DNA of 64,000 bases, from positions 558,001 to 622,000 of the forward strand of contig NW_019173934.1 of NCBI RefSeq assembly GCF_001642475.1, read 5' to 3'. Of this stretch, positions 23,101 to 32,274 are shown piece after piece. The notes beneath the pieces were generated by a model. That model was not told the DNA's origin and searched no databases. It saw nothing but the letters and a program-made list of their open reading frames with translations. Position 1 is the stretch's first letter. The number at the start of each line of letters is the position of its first letter. The position numbers and the translations under genes are program-made. Source of the stretch: Fonsecaea monophora. Taxonomy: Eukaryota; Ascomycota; Eurotiomycetes; Chaetothyriales; Herpotrichiellaceae.

Positions 23101-24799
23101 TGTTCGAGCAAATCTCAAATGCGACGTTCTTCCGAGTGACTCTTTCTCCTTATCCACAGAAAAGGCGGGCGACGGGAGCGCGTACGCGACGGATCAAGCA
23201 TTCATCACAGCCAGAGCAGCACTTCCCGACTCGTGCCATCTCGGCGGCTCCAAAGGTACAGATGACTTTGTTCTCTATCAGAACAACTTCGAATTACCGC
23301 CAGGTGGGAAGGGAACATTTGCCGGAGCTCAATTGGATCTGTTGTTTGGCGAGAATGCAACAACATATGGCAATTATGGCGAGAATCGTGGTCAATACAT
23401 AAGTGATAATCCTCCTGTTGGTTGTCCCAGTCTGGCATTCACTTTCGGCCACTTCCAGGTGGACAGCACGGACACAAGTCAAGTGACGACAATGGTGTGC
23501 TATCAACAAATCCAGGGCCTCAACGCAAATGTGACCCTGCAGCCAAACAGCACGACCATTGATGCCAGCCATCCCCCGGCTGTGGATGAGAGCAGCATCT
23601 TCCTCCACGACAATCCGCTTAGCAACAACAGCGGTGTGAAGACGTTCGATTTTCGCATCCAGAACAACCTCGCTCAGGAAATGACCGTGTTCAATGGCGC
23701 GGGTGGCACACCGGCAACTAATCCTTCGAGTACAAACACGTTTGACATCTTCTTCCAAGCAATAATCAACGGCTCCGAGCCCCACGATCCAGCGTCTTTA
23801 GCCGGCCCAAACAATCAGGATGTCCTCATTGGCGCAATCAACCGATTTTATCGAATCTACATGGCACAAGCCATCTCGGCAAACATGCGCGGCCCCGTCA
23901 ACAGCCTGGGCACTCCATCCCGCCTCTTTCGACGCCAGAGCTCTTCCACAATAACCTCGGCGACCACAGTAGACACCCCGCGCCTCGTCCAGGACAAGGA
24001 CAGCAAACTGATCCTACAGATCCTCCTCGGTATTATGACGGCCTTGGCCGCATCGGCATGGCTGACGACGAAGTTCCGCCGCGTCCTACCGTGTAACCCG
24101 TGCTCGATCGCTGGGACCATGTCCCTCCTCGCGGGCAGCGACTTGTGCCACAGCACCGACGACGGCCTGTGCGAATGCTGCGGGAAACCCCGTCGACGGT
24201 CATTTGGATACGACGCCGGCAACAGACCGGAATCAATCCACGCAGGGCCCGACGAGAACAGCGAGGACGCCGACGAACGCCACCAGATCATCTCCAACGG
24301 CGCAGAGTGGATGCCCGCGTCCCAGTTCGCAACGGTCTTTGGCGGGAACCGCTACAGTATGGGCTGGTGGCGCGAGCGGCGACTCATAGGCAAGAGACGG
24401 CGGTTCGGCGTGGATGTGGGTGCTCGTGCCGACGGCGCTGACGACCAAGACTGGGAGTTGGGAAGTAGGAGACCCGAGGGCCACGGATTCAGCGACTTTA
24501 TGATGAGGGGCGGCGACCGCGACGGCCGTGGCGAGTACGCGAGATTTGGCGGCCGCTCGCGAGGCGCCAGCATCAGTGACCCGACCAACGAACCTCCTTC
24601 TGGGGTGATAGCCATGGGTGGTGCGAGAGCTGGACCTGGACCTGGACCCGGACCGACAACAACCATGCCCAGGCAACCCGCGCCGGGGATCTTCGTGACC
24701 GACACGGGCCGGACGGGCCAGCCACAGCAGCAGCTCTACCAAGATTCGGGCGAAATAGGCATGCCGGGCCGACGAGGTCCTGTCGGCGGCGAAGCATAG
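20189..24799 (+). CDS. Large DUF3433 multi-pass membrane protein
   Basis: Intronless 1536-aa protein. A disordered N-terminal tail of about 130 residues is followed by two copies of the DUF3433 layout: hydrophobic helices, then a long Asn-rich, probably extracellular region. Membrane segments include WFLGLFALIFVAFLIALILL (about 150), PTVIVVVVVAAW (about 192), SVTGFILLKVVTVFATGLL (about 255), LFLFCIALIFIAP (about 650), FLTLTLILPAGLIVAL (about 755), VMLILAALINML (about 808), SITAAAAASVLTVIASGLYY (about 865) and ILQILLGIMTALAASAW (about 1280). Many N-x-S/T sites in the loops suggest glycosylation. The C-terminal 200 residues are Gly/Arg-rich, with Gly-Pro repeats. The family occurs in filamentous fungi and has no known function. 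The start ATG at 20189 has A at -3 and G at +4. Confidence 0.88.
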   Translation: MEEDSRSSAFLDVPITEAERRAQVARAAVRDDSSKQLLPEVRQPSSEESQQPSSSATATAVDQQQQPPGPFRFPSIHAPPVARQYAPRFSQRPGVRNYVPISPVPEEDEPESIKLRPFSAAATDDAYLLPSTGPMPVLWTPIWLKQWFLGLFALIFVAFLIALILLWHFDAENDGFHIDPGTNHYTWTYTPTVIVVVVVAAWRMVDYHSKLAMPYDALQDGPVKPSESLLVDYISTFQLVSLLEAFKNSHFAVIASVTGFILLKVVTVFATGLLVALPTEVVQKSATVHARGFSAASFDPNGVLDSSTFPAQPVYAYYGSMAQGVPLENGVRFDLAYSALTVSSDTPIGNDAIISGEVDAFVPNMTCKTINVQLQSPRIVNDTNSASAFATSTNITFNINAGDVCRQLSSVSVPADNPYTEILPKRQVTGTMQQIFCGGTNASVPNSDGPEGLLFTLTDINYQQTLFDNATDLAGGSFTIASGVSRTLNDITNVFCVPSYSMARVQVTNNTQLLNNNAAVTVTLKDGDSNSTLSGFSAWNATNVLSQSSIAAQVLFDDTVNDDTISDSSAIFTLMALTQGSQDIATLKNPETMIAAAQDTSNGLLSQYAHQVLRAVDSPSLEGGKVTRQEQRLRVNDVSVWTMASASGFLFLFCIALIFIAPRAVVPRDPSSIAAVATTLTRSTELNRLLRKQGAPSRANQKAVLAGFEFGTAIATTDSGTRSFKIVTSEGEPDEPVTKPSMDIIKWWVPISATFPFLTLTLILPAGLIVALELIQRQSDDHNGFYTVADDKWTEIYSHYIPGLVMLILAALINMLDFNVALFTPWNNLAEGNAIHRRSVLNNILGRSPLSAFLQALRTRSLGAMLSITAAAAASVLTVIASGLYYVQHFSVEGASISLTQVDSFDLQWQNSFSNDNGAAAITNLIMHQNFSYPQFTYEGLVFPKLSLNNSALTTNSLTTVSGSSSHVLPAVRANLKCDVLPSDSFSLSTEKAGDGSAYATDQAFITARAALPDSCHLGGSKGTDDFVLYQNNFELPPGGKGTFAGAQLDLLFGENATTYGNYGENRGQYISDNPPVGCPSLAFTFGHFQVDSTDTSQVTTMVCYQQIQGLNANVTLQPNSTTIDASHPPAVDESSIFLHDNPLSNNSGVKTFDFRIQNNLAQEMTVFNGAGGTPATNPSSTNTFDIFFQAIINGSEPHDPASLAGPNNQDVLIGAINRFYRIYMAQAISANMRGPVNSLGTPSRLFRRQSSSTITSATTVDTPRLVQDKDSKLILQILLGIMTALAASAWLTTKFRRVLPCNPCSIAGTMSLLAGSDLCHSTDDGLCECCGKPRRRSFGYDAGNRPESIHAGPDENSEDADERHQIISNGAEWMPASQFATVFGGNRYSMGWWRERRLIGKRRRFGVDVGARADGADDQDWELGSRRPEGHGFSDFMMRGGDRDGRGEYARFGGRSRGASISDPTNEPPSGVIAMGGARAGPGPGPGPTTTMPRQPAPGIFVTDTGRTGQPQQQLYQDSGEIGMPGRRGPVGGEA

Positions 24800-25501
24800 A
24801 CTTGTTCTCGATCTTTGATCTTGATCTTGATCCTGATCGTGACTTGAACTAGGGGTGGATCTGGAATGGATACAACTCGATTCGCTCAAAGCTCCCTCTT
24901 CTCACAAGGGTTTCTTTTTTTTTTTCTTTTCTTCTTGACCATGTCAATCATAACGAACGATTTCACCCGATGTTTGGTGTTTTGGCGTTTTTTTTTTTTT
25001 TTTGTTTTTTTTTTTTGGAGTGATTTGATGCTTGGGTTCTTCTGGTGCGGCTGGGAGGGTGGACATCAACTATATATATCTATTTTATATACCGTATACC
25101 ATATACCCACATATACTCACTTGGTATACCTGTCTTGATTCATTTCCATGAGGTTACCATCGATTGCGACGAGGCGCGCTCTCTTCTCTCTTTCTTGAGA
25201 CAAGGGAAGTATTTGGAAAAGAAGAAAAGGGTTGGAATTAGGAGGTAGGAAGAGAGTAGACGAATTCAAGGAAGCAACAACAAAGCTTTTTGTCATTCGG
25301 GTCATACGATACGTCTCCTGAGTAATGTAACCGAGTATCTATCCATTGGGGAAAGGCTCCATACATTTATCTTAAAAATACTCGTAGTTGCATTGAATGT
25401 CCCTGTCTCATAAACCGATCATTTTCACGTTGTTGCGCGGGTGCCCCTCCCCCCTCCAACCAGGTAACCAAAAGGGGTCTCTCCATAGGCGAGCGAACGA
25501 G
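24800..25501. other. Convergent intergenic region with T tracts
   Basis: Downstream of two convergent genes. Contains long T runs (24988-25003 and 25005-25016, and an interrupted run at 24911-24933) and a TA-rich stretch at 25072-25125. Probably 3' UTR and termination sequence. No gene. Confidence 0.5.
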
Positions 25502-26756
25502 TCAATAAGTCGCAGCCAGCCTCATGACCAGATAATCCCCGCTGTTGATGCCGTCGTACTTCTTGCCCGTCTCCTCCCAGGTGCCCGGGAGGGCCTCGAT
25601 CCAGCGGTCGAAGTTGGGGTTGCAGAAATAGGCGATGCTGTAGCGGGCGGGGACCGTGGCGTCGGGGTCCTCGTCGTCGAGCAGCTCGGCTTTGGGCGGG
25701 GGTTGGATCACGCGGTGGTTCGTCGATCGGATCTGGTCGTTGCTCCAGCGCTGGAGCAGGTCGCCCGCGTTCACCACGATGGTGCCCGGGATGGGCGTGG
25801 CGCGCACCCACGTGCCCCTGGGCGACTTGACCTCGAGGCCGCCAATGTCGTCCTGGAACAGCAGCGTGATGGACCCGTAGTCCGAGTGCTCGCCCGCGCG
25901 GACCTGGTTCGGGTTCGCGCGCCAAATACTCTTCTTGACGGGCGGGTAGTGCAGCAGCCGTAGCGTATTGTCCCCGCCGTCCGTGTAGCTGTCGAAGAAG
26001 TGTTCGTCCATGCCCATGCCCAGGGCGATGGCGCGCATGACGTTGACATGCAGGTCCTTCAGCGTGAGGAAGAACCGTTGCATGTCCCGCGTAAAGGCCG
26101 CGCCAGCTTCGTCCAGGTGGGCCGGCCACTGGTTGGGTTTCCCCTCGACGCCCTCACGGCCAATCTCCATCGACTCCTTCAGATCCGGGTTGGAGGCACG
26201 CAGTTTGGCGATGACATCCGGGTCACTGGATTGCGTCACCTTTTCGCGGCCCGAGGTCACGTAGCCGCGATTGGCGTCCGGGGTCGTCCATCTCAGCGCG
26301 TCCTTCTGCTCCTGGGGCCGCTTGAAGAACTCGGCCGACTGTGAGAAGGCGTGCGAGATCTGGTCCGCGGGGACGCCGTGGTTCTGCAGGTACAGGAAGC
26401 CCGACGTCTGGAAGGCGTGGGAGATTTGCTCGGCCGTGGCCTTTTTGGCGGCTGGAGAACCGTGCAGAAAGGCCCCAAAGTCAATCAACTGGGCCACTAA
26501 GTCAAAAAAACATGGCCTGTATGGTCGAAAGGGGAAGGTGGTGTATCTGGGGGGGGGACTTGTAGAAGAAGAAAGGGGCAGGTGGTGCAGAATGTTCTGT
26601 GGACAAGGGCCTCCAATGGCGGCGGACTAGTGGGGGGTCTGGCATGCTGCGAAGCACCTCGTCAAACGAAGCACGACGTTGTACCGAGTTACGTACCGGC
26701 ATGATCAAGTCATCCTGTTCCACACCCTTTTGAGCGACTTCACCTGCTGAACCCAT
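25502..26756 (-). CDS. 2-oxoglutarate/Fe(II) dioxygenase, thymine-7-hydroxylase-like
   Basis: Thymine-7-hydroxylase oxidises the methyl group of thymine in three steps (5-hydroxymethyl-, 5-formyl-, 5-carboxyuracil) with O2 and 2-oxoglutarate. Exon 1 (26756-26697) and exon 2 (26488-25502), separated by a 208-nt intron, give 348 aa. Splicing creates the family start MPLIDFGAFLHG. The iron triad is His221-x-Asp223 in GEHSDYGSITLLFQD and His278 in STNHRV; Arg302 in ARYSIAYFCNPN binds 2-oxoglutarate. Long stretches recall Neurospora T7H: WTTPDANRGY, GREKVTQ, LRLLHYPPVK, and the C-end GINSGDYLVMRLAATY. It sits head-to-head with a uracil-5-carboxylate decarboxylase-like gene, the next step of the same pathway. 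General isopenicillin-N-synthase-like oxygenases remain the fallback. Confidence 0.88.
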
Positions 26757-27437
26757 CTTTGCGTCGCAAGGCTGAAGTGGGCCCCAAGAGAGGTTTGATT
26801 GTGTACGGTAGGGGTCTTGGATAGGTCCGGATCTCGTGCTCGTACTCGTACTCGTAGTGGAGGTTGCGACGAAGGGAGGGTGTGTGTTTACCGACGACTC
26901 CAGGAGATGGATAGGCAGTGGATGTATGCGCGTGTGTGTGTGTGGATGTTGTTCCCCAAGTTCCGCGACAATGGCGTGACGCTAGCTTGCTGAGTGTGGC
27001 CTCCCTTAGCGATTCGCAGGGACACTTGAAAACCGGGGCATATCTTTCTTCCCACCACGGGCGAACAAAAGAGAAAAGTACAAGACGACTCCAACGATAT
27101 ATATCTCAGAGTGACTTTTTATGCAAAAGTAAGAGCGAGCGGAGAGGCGGCCGTGGCGAGAGGGAAAATAAAAGAGGACGATGATTGGACAAGAGCCAGA
27201 TAAGGAATCGAGGGCTTAGTGGCGGAGGTGGCCGTCGACCCATCGTCATAATCATATCGTCGTCGATGGCCATGATCAGGTCACCCTTTTTTTCGTACTT
27301 GTATACCAAAAAACCAAAAACAGCCCACACTACGAAAAAGAGCGCTAGGAACAGAGGGGAGGGAATCTAAGGGACACACAACACAACCTTGACATTACAC
27401 ACCACCACTACCACCACCACCACCACCACCATACATC
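26757..27437. promoter_or_regulatory. Bidirectional promoter of the pyrimidine-salvage pair
   Basis: 681 bp between the divergent dioxygenase and decarboxylase starts, small enough for shared control. Contains a GT run near 26930-26945 and an ACC/CAC trinucleotide tract at 27399-27431, just before the decarboxylase ATG. GATA-type cores are present (for example GATATA near 27099), but single copies of such a short motif are weak evidence. Confidence 0.45.
27399..27431. repeat. ACC/CAC trinucleotide tract
   Basis: Imperfect (CAC)n simple repeat of about 33 bp ending 7 bp before the start codon at 27438, so within the probable 5' leader. Confidence 0.8.
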
Positions 27438-28601
27438 ATGCCTCAGTCAGACTCCCCTACCCCCGTCGTCGTCGTCGACATACACACCCACATGTACCCG
27501 CCGTCATACATCAAACTGCTCTCCTCGCGAACCACGGTCCCCTACATCCACCAGCCCAGCGACACGCCCGACGCCGATCCACGACTCATCATCCTCGCCT
27601 CCGACGACGATCCGTCTCGGCCCAAATCCTCGCGGGGCAGGCCCGTCGACAGCACGTACTCGTCATTTGACCAGAAACGGGCGTTTATGCGCCGGCACGG
27701 CATCTCGTGCAGCGTCGTCAGCCTGGCGAATCCGTGGCTCGACTTCCTCGACCCGGCCACCGCTCTACAAACGGCCCAGGAAATCAACAATGACCTCGAC
27801 GCGGCGTGCGCTGAGAACAATGTCGCTTCAAGCTCTCATGACGGACTCAAACTCTACGCCTTTGGCTGTCTCCCCTTGTCCGCCCCGGCAAAGGACATTG
27901 TCAGCGAGATCCACCGATTAAAGTCGCTCCGCCACGTCAAGGGCGTCATCATGGGCACGACGGGCTTGGGCAACGGTCTCGACGACCCGGCTCTGGACGA
28001 CGTCTACTCTGCCCTGGCCTCGACCGCGACCTTGGTCTTCCTGCACCCGCACTACGGCCTGCCAGACTCGGCCTTTGGCGGGCCCGACGTCGTCGCAAAG
28101 TCCGGCCATGTCCTGCCTCTAGCATTGGGGTTTCCGCTGGAAACGACCATCGCCGTCTCGCGGATGTACCTGTCGGGCGTCTTCGACCGCCATCCACAAC
28201 TGCAGTTTCTTCTAGCCCATTCTGGCGGCACCCTGCCCTTCCTGGCGGGGAGGATTGAATCTTGTGTCGCCCACGAGCGGGAATTCATCGCCAACGGCGG
28301 CCATCGGCAGGGTCCCCAACGCTCAATTTGGGATGTGCTGCACACAAACATCTACCTTGACGCTGTCATTTACGGACAACCGGGGCTGAAAGCCGCTATC
28401 GAGGCGGCAGGCAGCGTGGATCGAGTCATGTTTGGAACCGATCACCCTTTTTTCCCGCCACTGGGGGATGACAAAGAGGCAAAGTGGTTGAGCGTGGAGA
28501 GCAATAAAGGGGCCATTGATGACTGCTTACCAGAGGACGAGGCCGCAAAGAAAAAGATCTTGGGTGGAAATGCCATCAGAGTGCTCGGTTTAGACTTATA
28601 G
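27438..28601 (+). CDS. Amidohydrolase, uracil-5-carboxylate (iso-orotate) decarboxylase-like
   Basis: Single exon, 387 aa, metal-dependent amidohydrolase-related decarboxylase (ACMSD superfamily). Zinc ligands are visible: His16 and His18 in DIHTHMYPPSY, a His in FLHPHYG (203/205), His261 in LLAHSGG, and Asp335 in MFGTDHPFF. The DIHTHMYP start and the FLHPHYGLPD segment are typical of fungal iso-orotate decarboxylases, which remove CO2 from uracil-5-carboxylate to give uracil; ACMSD of tryptophan breakdown is the main alternative. The divergent neighbour is thymine-7-hydroxylase-like, the enzyme that makes uracil-5-carboxylate, which strongly favours the pyrimidine role. No signal peptide; cytosolic. 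GC-rich codon use, similar to its partner. Confidence 0.88.
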   Translation: MPQSDSPTPVVVVDIHTHMYPPSYIKLLSSRTTVPYIHQPSDTPDADPRLIILASDDDPSRPKSSRGRPVDSTYSSFDQKRAFMRRHGISCSVVSLANPWLDFLDPATALQTAQEINNDLDAACAENNVASSSHDGLKLYAFGCLPLSAPAKDIVSEIHRLKSLRHVKGVIMGTTGLGNGLDDPALDDVYSALASTATLVFLHPHYGLPDSAFGGPDVVAKSGHVLPLALGFPLETTIAVSRMYLSGVFDRHPQLQFLLAHSGGTLPFLAGRIESCVAHEREFIANGGHRQGPQRSIWDVLHTNIYLDAVIYGQPGLKAAIEAAGSVDRVMFGTDHPFFPPLGDDKEAKWLSVESNKGAIDDCLPEDEAAKKKILGGNAIRVLGLDL

Positions 28602-28746
28602 AACCCTATGGTCCCCATCTCAAATATTGAGATCGTGTTGACCGCCCGCGAATTCTCTGTGCTGGCTGCAGGAAGTTCTGCTAAAAGCCCACAAAACTCT
28701 AACATCCCGACCAGAACTGAAATACGACAAAAGTGCGTCGAGGGGG

Positions 28747-28767
28747 TGCTGCTGCTGCTGCTGCTGC
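28747..28767. repeat. (TGC)7 microsatellite
   Basis: Seven perfect TGC units in the 195-bp convergent gap between the decarboxylase gene and the next minus-strand gene; noncoding. Confidence 0.9.
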
Positions 28768-28796
28768 TCGAGCCGGATCGCCAAAATGGAAGAGGC

Positions 28797-30464
28797 TCAA
28801 ACATCCGTCCTCCCAGATAAGATATCCCAGCCTAGATGCTCCCAAACCTCTCCAATAAACCACTCGGGAGACCGTTCCTTCTCCCCGATCGCCTCCATCA
28901 CTTGCGTCCATTCTCCTTCCCCCTCCCTTTCCTCGTCTCGTCTCAGAGAATTGCAGAATGTATCGTCACCATCTCCAAACACTCCTCGAAGAAGCGTATT
29001 CTGGAGTGTTTCCTCAATTCGTCGCCGAAGACCTTTGCCATGGGCGACATCTTTTGAGTCGGACCCCTGCAATGCAAAAATGAGCTGGGACTTTTCAGAC
29101 ATATTTTTGGTGTTTGCCAGCAAGAATTCCATTCCCTTGCGCAAAATCCAGATGAGGTATGGTCCTTCAATTGTAGCTGCACCTGTCGCGGACGCGGTAT
29201 CAAGATGCGCAGCGTCCATCAAACCGCGTGGTGCAAGCAGACCGGTCTGTTTGTTCCTTGTCCGCGTCGAGTCTGCAAATACCAGAAGTGACAATATTGA
29301 ACCAACATGGTCTAAGATTGTACACATGTAGCCTTCTAAGAGTTCACAGTGAAAATCGCTGGAAACGTCAAGCGCTGTTATCATGTACGCCAGCGTCCGA
29401 ACTATCTCTTTGGTCTCGGCGACGGTTTGTTCGCTCATTGACAAATATCCACGGCTGGAAGTCTCATGCGTAGGGGCAGGTTTCCGTCTCTTCGATTTGA
29501 CGCGTTGCTTTTGTCTAGCATATTCATTCAAAGCGAGCTCGTGGAGCCGTCCGAAGAAGGCTTGAAACACCTTGGTCAGGTGTGAGAGAGCAGGGTAGTT
29601 TTCTTCACCTTCCTCACCCATCTGTAGCTGGATGGATTCTAGGCCCTCCAGAATTGATGGGTAGACATTCCTGAAGACCGCAGAAAGATCTTGCATCGAT
29701 GGATCTTCCAGCTTGGCGTTATTCTTTCGCGTTGCGCTCGGTTGCTTCTGGAGTATCCTTGAGACGGAAATCGCGAGCGCCTTGATTGCATCTACGAGAA
29801 CCTCCTGACAGGGATCGGTTAGACGCAGGCTGTGACGGAGGGATCTGACGCCGCGAAGGAATGATTGACGATCTGCGGCGAATTAATATCTCCCCACGCT
29901 AGATGCCTGAAACGCACCTGTGAGCGGTATATTGAGACTTTCGATTCCCAAGTCACTATCGTCAATTTCAAGTTCCCTGTGCTGTCTGGTTGCTGGTTTG
30001 GCCTTTCTCGCCGGGATCGTCACAGCATCTCGTTTGCGTTTGCCAGCGGTAGACTGTCGTTTTGGAGGCTGGACATCTTCAGCAGGTAAAAAGGGGTCTC
30101 TCTCTTCTCTCAACCGTTCCAGCTCATCGGCTAGCTTCAAGCGCTCTGATTCGGCTTTCTGGTAGGCGCTTTTCCAATACATCGTTGCGTCAAAGTCAAG
30201 AATCGTGGAGGGTTTGTGAGACCGGACCACGATGGCCTGACGAAGGTGCTCGATGTATTCTGACTCTAAATCAGCCCGGGAAGCTCTGTGACACGGAAAA
30301 TTCGATACCTTCTATGGAAAATTGGGGTGGTTTCGAACGAATGACGGCAATGGCAAAGGCGATTTGGGCGGGGCAAGGTAGGTCATGACAGTTCTGGTCC
30401 AAGGCTGGCTTGAGGGGGGTTGTCATGTCTCCTATTCACCTTTGAGAGCGTAGGAGAAGCACAT
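28797..30464 (-). CDS. Uncharacterised protein with coiled coil and helical domain
   Basis: A three-exon model, 30464-30440, 30283-29918 and 29872-28797, gives 488 aa. The second junction (45-nt intron) is firm: it joins IPLT to DRQSFLRGVRSLRH in frame. The first exon (MCFSYALK) is tentative, because the coding region stays open upstream of SRADLESEYIEHLRQ without an ATG. The N-terminal region has a short coiled coil (KAESERLKLADELERLREE), then a basic patch with nuclear-signal character (PPKRQ, GKRKRD). The rest is an all-helical domain of about 350 residues containing a second basic patch, VKSKRRKP, and a Trp-rich end. I do not recognise a family. A nuclear location is a guess from the basic patches. 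Confidence 0.7.
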
Positions 30465-30925
30465 ACTGCGGGCAAAGAAAGGAAAGGTTCAGAAAGTAGG
30501 AGAAGACAGAGAATAAGAGAGGGGAAGTCGATGTCATGGAGTCAAAGGAGAGTGACGGAAGTCGAGAGCTGGGCAGAGAAACATGGAAGGTGCGGAATGC
30601 ACTGTTCTGACAATCTATTCGGAGGAGGATAAAAAGAACGGCATGTATTACGCGAGAGGGAGCATGTCAGTGACAGGTTGAGATACCGGCATCTACAGAC
30701 TGAAAGATATAGACTCACGTGGTTTGCATGAAGCCATGGAAAAGCCGTTGGGAGAGAGGCAACGAGGAATCAATCGATGACATGTATGGGCTTGCGGTGC
30801 GCCGTAGTGGCTACTGCGGAGCATAATATTCCGGTGACTTCATCCATCTTTGCGCAGTTCTGCCTTTGCCTGCAGAACTCCAACAACCAGACATAGAATT
30901 CACATAGACAGACGTTTTCGCAACC
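30465..30925. promoter_or_regulatory. Divergent intergenic region
   Basis: 461 bp between the start regions of two divergent genes. Purine-rich at 30470-30560. No specific site identified. Confidence 0.4.
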
Positions 30926-31714
30926 ATGGCGCCGTCAAATGACGCAGCAGACATGGCTGTCGACTACTACGAACTGTTGTCCATACCTGTAACAGCGTCA
31001 GAGTCAGAAATCCGCCGTGCCTACAGGAAGACGTCGCTACTCTATCACCCGGACAAAGTCAAGCCCACGCCAGAAACCCTCGAGAAGTTCCAACTCCTGC
31101 AGACGGCGCTCAACATCCTCACAGACGCCGCCGAGAAGTTAAAGTATGACCAGACGCGGGAGGCGAAGCAGAGGCGGCTGGCGGAGACCGCCGCTCTCGA
31201 AAGCCGCCGGCGACAGATGAAGGAAGAGCTGGAGAAAAGAGAAGGCTCTGTCACGGGGATGCCCACCTCCGTAGGCGGCGTGAAGCGGACCTGGACGGAG
31301 CGAGAACTCGAAATCAAACGCATCGCTGAAGAGAACAGAAAGAAACGGGAAGCGGCAATGGCACACAAGGCGCAAGAGGCACATGCTCGAACTCAGGCGG
31401 CGGAGACGGCAGAGAAGGAGCAATCCGGCTCGATAGACCGATCTGTCAAGGTGCGCTGGATCAAGGAAGCGGACGGTCTGGATATCGATCAGGAGGCGCT
31501 TGAAGAGAACTTCGCCTCAGGCGATGTAGAGAATGTCCTGATACTGAAAGACAAGAAACGTCGTGTCGAGGGCAGAGATAAAAAAGTTCTACTGGGCACT
31601 GCTGTCATTGTGTTCAAGTCACTGGCAATAGCGAAGAAGGTGGTGGCACAAGGCCCATGGGAAGGTATCGAAAGCGTCGAGTGGGCCGCAGCAAAGGAAA
31701 CCGACGGCGGTTGA
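30926..31714 (+). CDS. DnaJ-domain splicing factor, Cwf23/DNAJC17-like
   Basis: 262-aa single-exon protein. The J domain occupies residues about 12-80 (YYELLSIPVTASESEIRRAY) with the HPD tripeptide in LLYHPDK, which stimulates the ATPase of an Hsp70. A charged helical region follows (80-165, including TWTERELEIKRIAEENRKKR). The C-terminal 80 residues (VKVRWIKEADG to IESVEWAAA) form an RRM-like fold. This order (J domain, charged helix, RRM) is that of DNAJC17 and fission yeast Cwf23, which associate with the spliceosome. Yeast Cwc23 shares the J domain. Probably nuclear. Confidence 0.87.
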   Translation: MAPSNDAADMAVDYYELLSIPVTASESEIRRAYRKTSLLYHPDKVKPTPETLEKFQLLQTALNILTDAAEKLKYDQTREAKQRRLAETAALESRRRQMKEELEKREGSVTGMPTSVGGVKRTWTERELEIKRIAEENRKKREAAMAHKAQEAHARTQAAETAEKEQSGSIDRSVKVRWIKEADGLDIDQEALEENFASGDVENVLILKDKKRRVEGRDKKVLLGTAVIVFKSLAIAKKVVAQGPWEGIESVEWAAAKETDGG

Positions 31715-32274
31715 CAGTGAAGGACGGTTTGAACCTTCTACAACCACCTATATCAGAGACCCACCATCAGGTTTCTGTGTCCCCTTATACGGAGAGTCTC
31801 GAGCAGCCTTTGCCAGTGAGTTGCTGCCAGTTGTCAAGTGCTGAACAAGGCAGCAGGAAGCATTCCTAGGAAACTGTTTCCTCAACCAATGGACCTCACA
31901 CAACAGGAAGGGTCTGCGACGGGATCTCACCAGCAACTGAAAATACGTATTGCTTGAGCCTGACTGATCTGTGCCACACCGGTTGCTAGCGTGCAAGTCA
32001 GGACTCATGGCTGTCCGTTCCAAGCAAAGCGATGGACCGATCAAGCCACAAGAAGCCAGCGGATGAGCAGTATGGAGAATGATGCTTCACATACGACGAG
32101 GCCCATCTGCTGACAGACACCTTTTGCTAGGCTTTGAAAGTCAGTAAGTCAGGGAGGACAGGCGGCGTTGACGCAAGTGGAATGTGCCTCCGGGTTCAAT
32201 GTAGAGATGCTCAGCGACCACAGGCTGAGACGCCTTGTTGTGACATCCGGTTGATCTTATTAGAAGTTTCTTCT
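31715..32274. other. Convergent intergenic region
   Basis: 560 bp downstream of both flanking genes. Short open frames only, with no recognisable feature. Confidence 0.4.

Noticed and set aside
24911..25016. T-rich runs as a possible retroelement poly(A) end
   Set aside because: No reverse transcriptase, target-site duplication or element body nearby; fits 3' UTR sequence.
25502..28601. Secondary-metabolite gene cluster reading of the oxygenase/amidohydrolase pair
   Set aside because: No polyketide synthase, NRPS, terpene cyclase or cluster regulator nearby; both genes fit pyrimidine salvage better.
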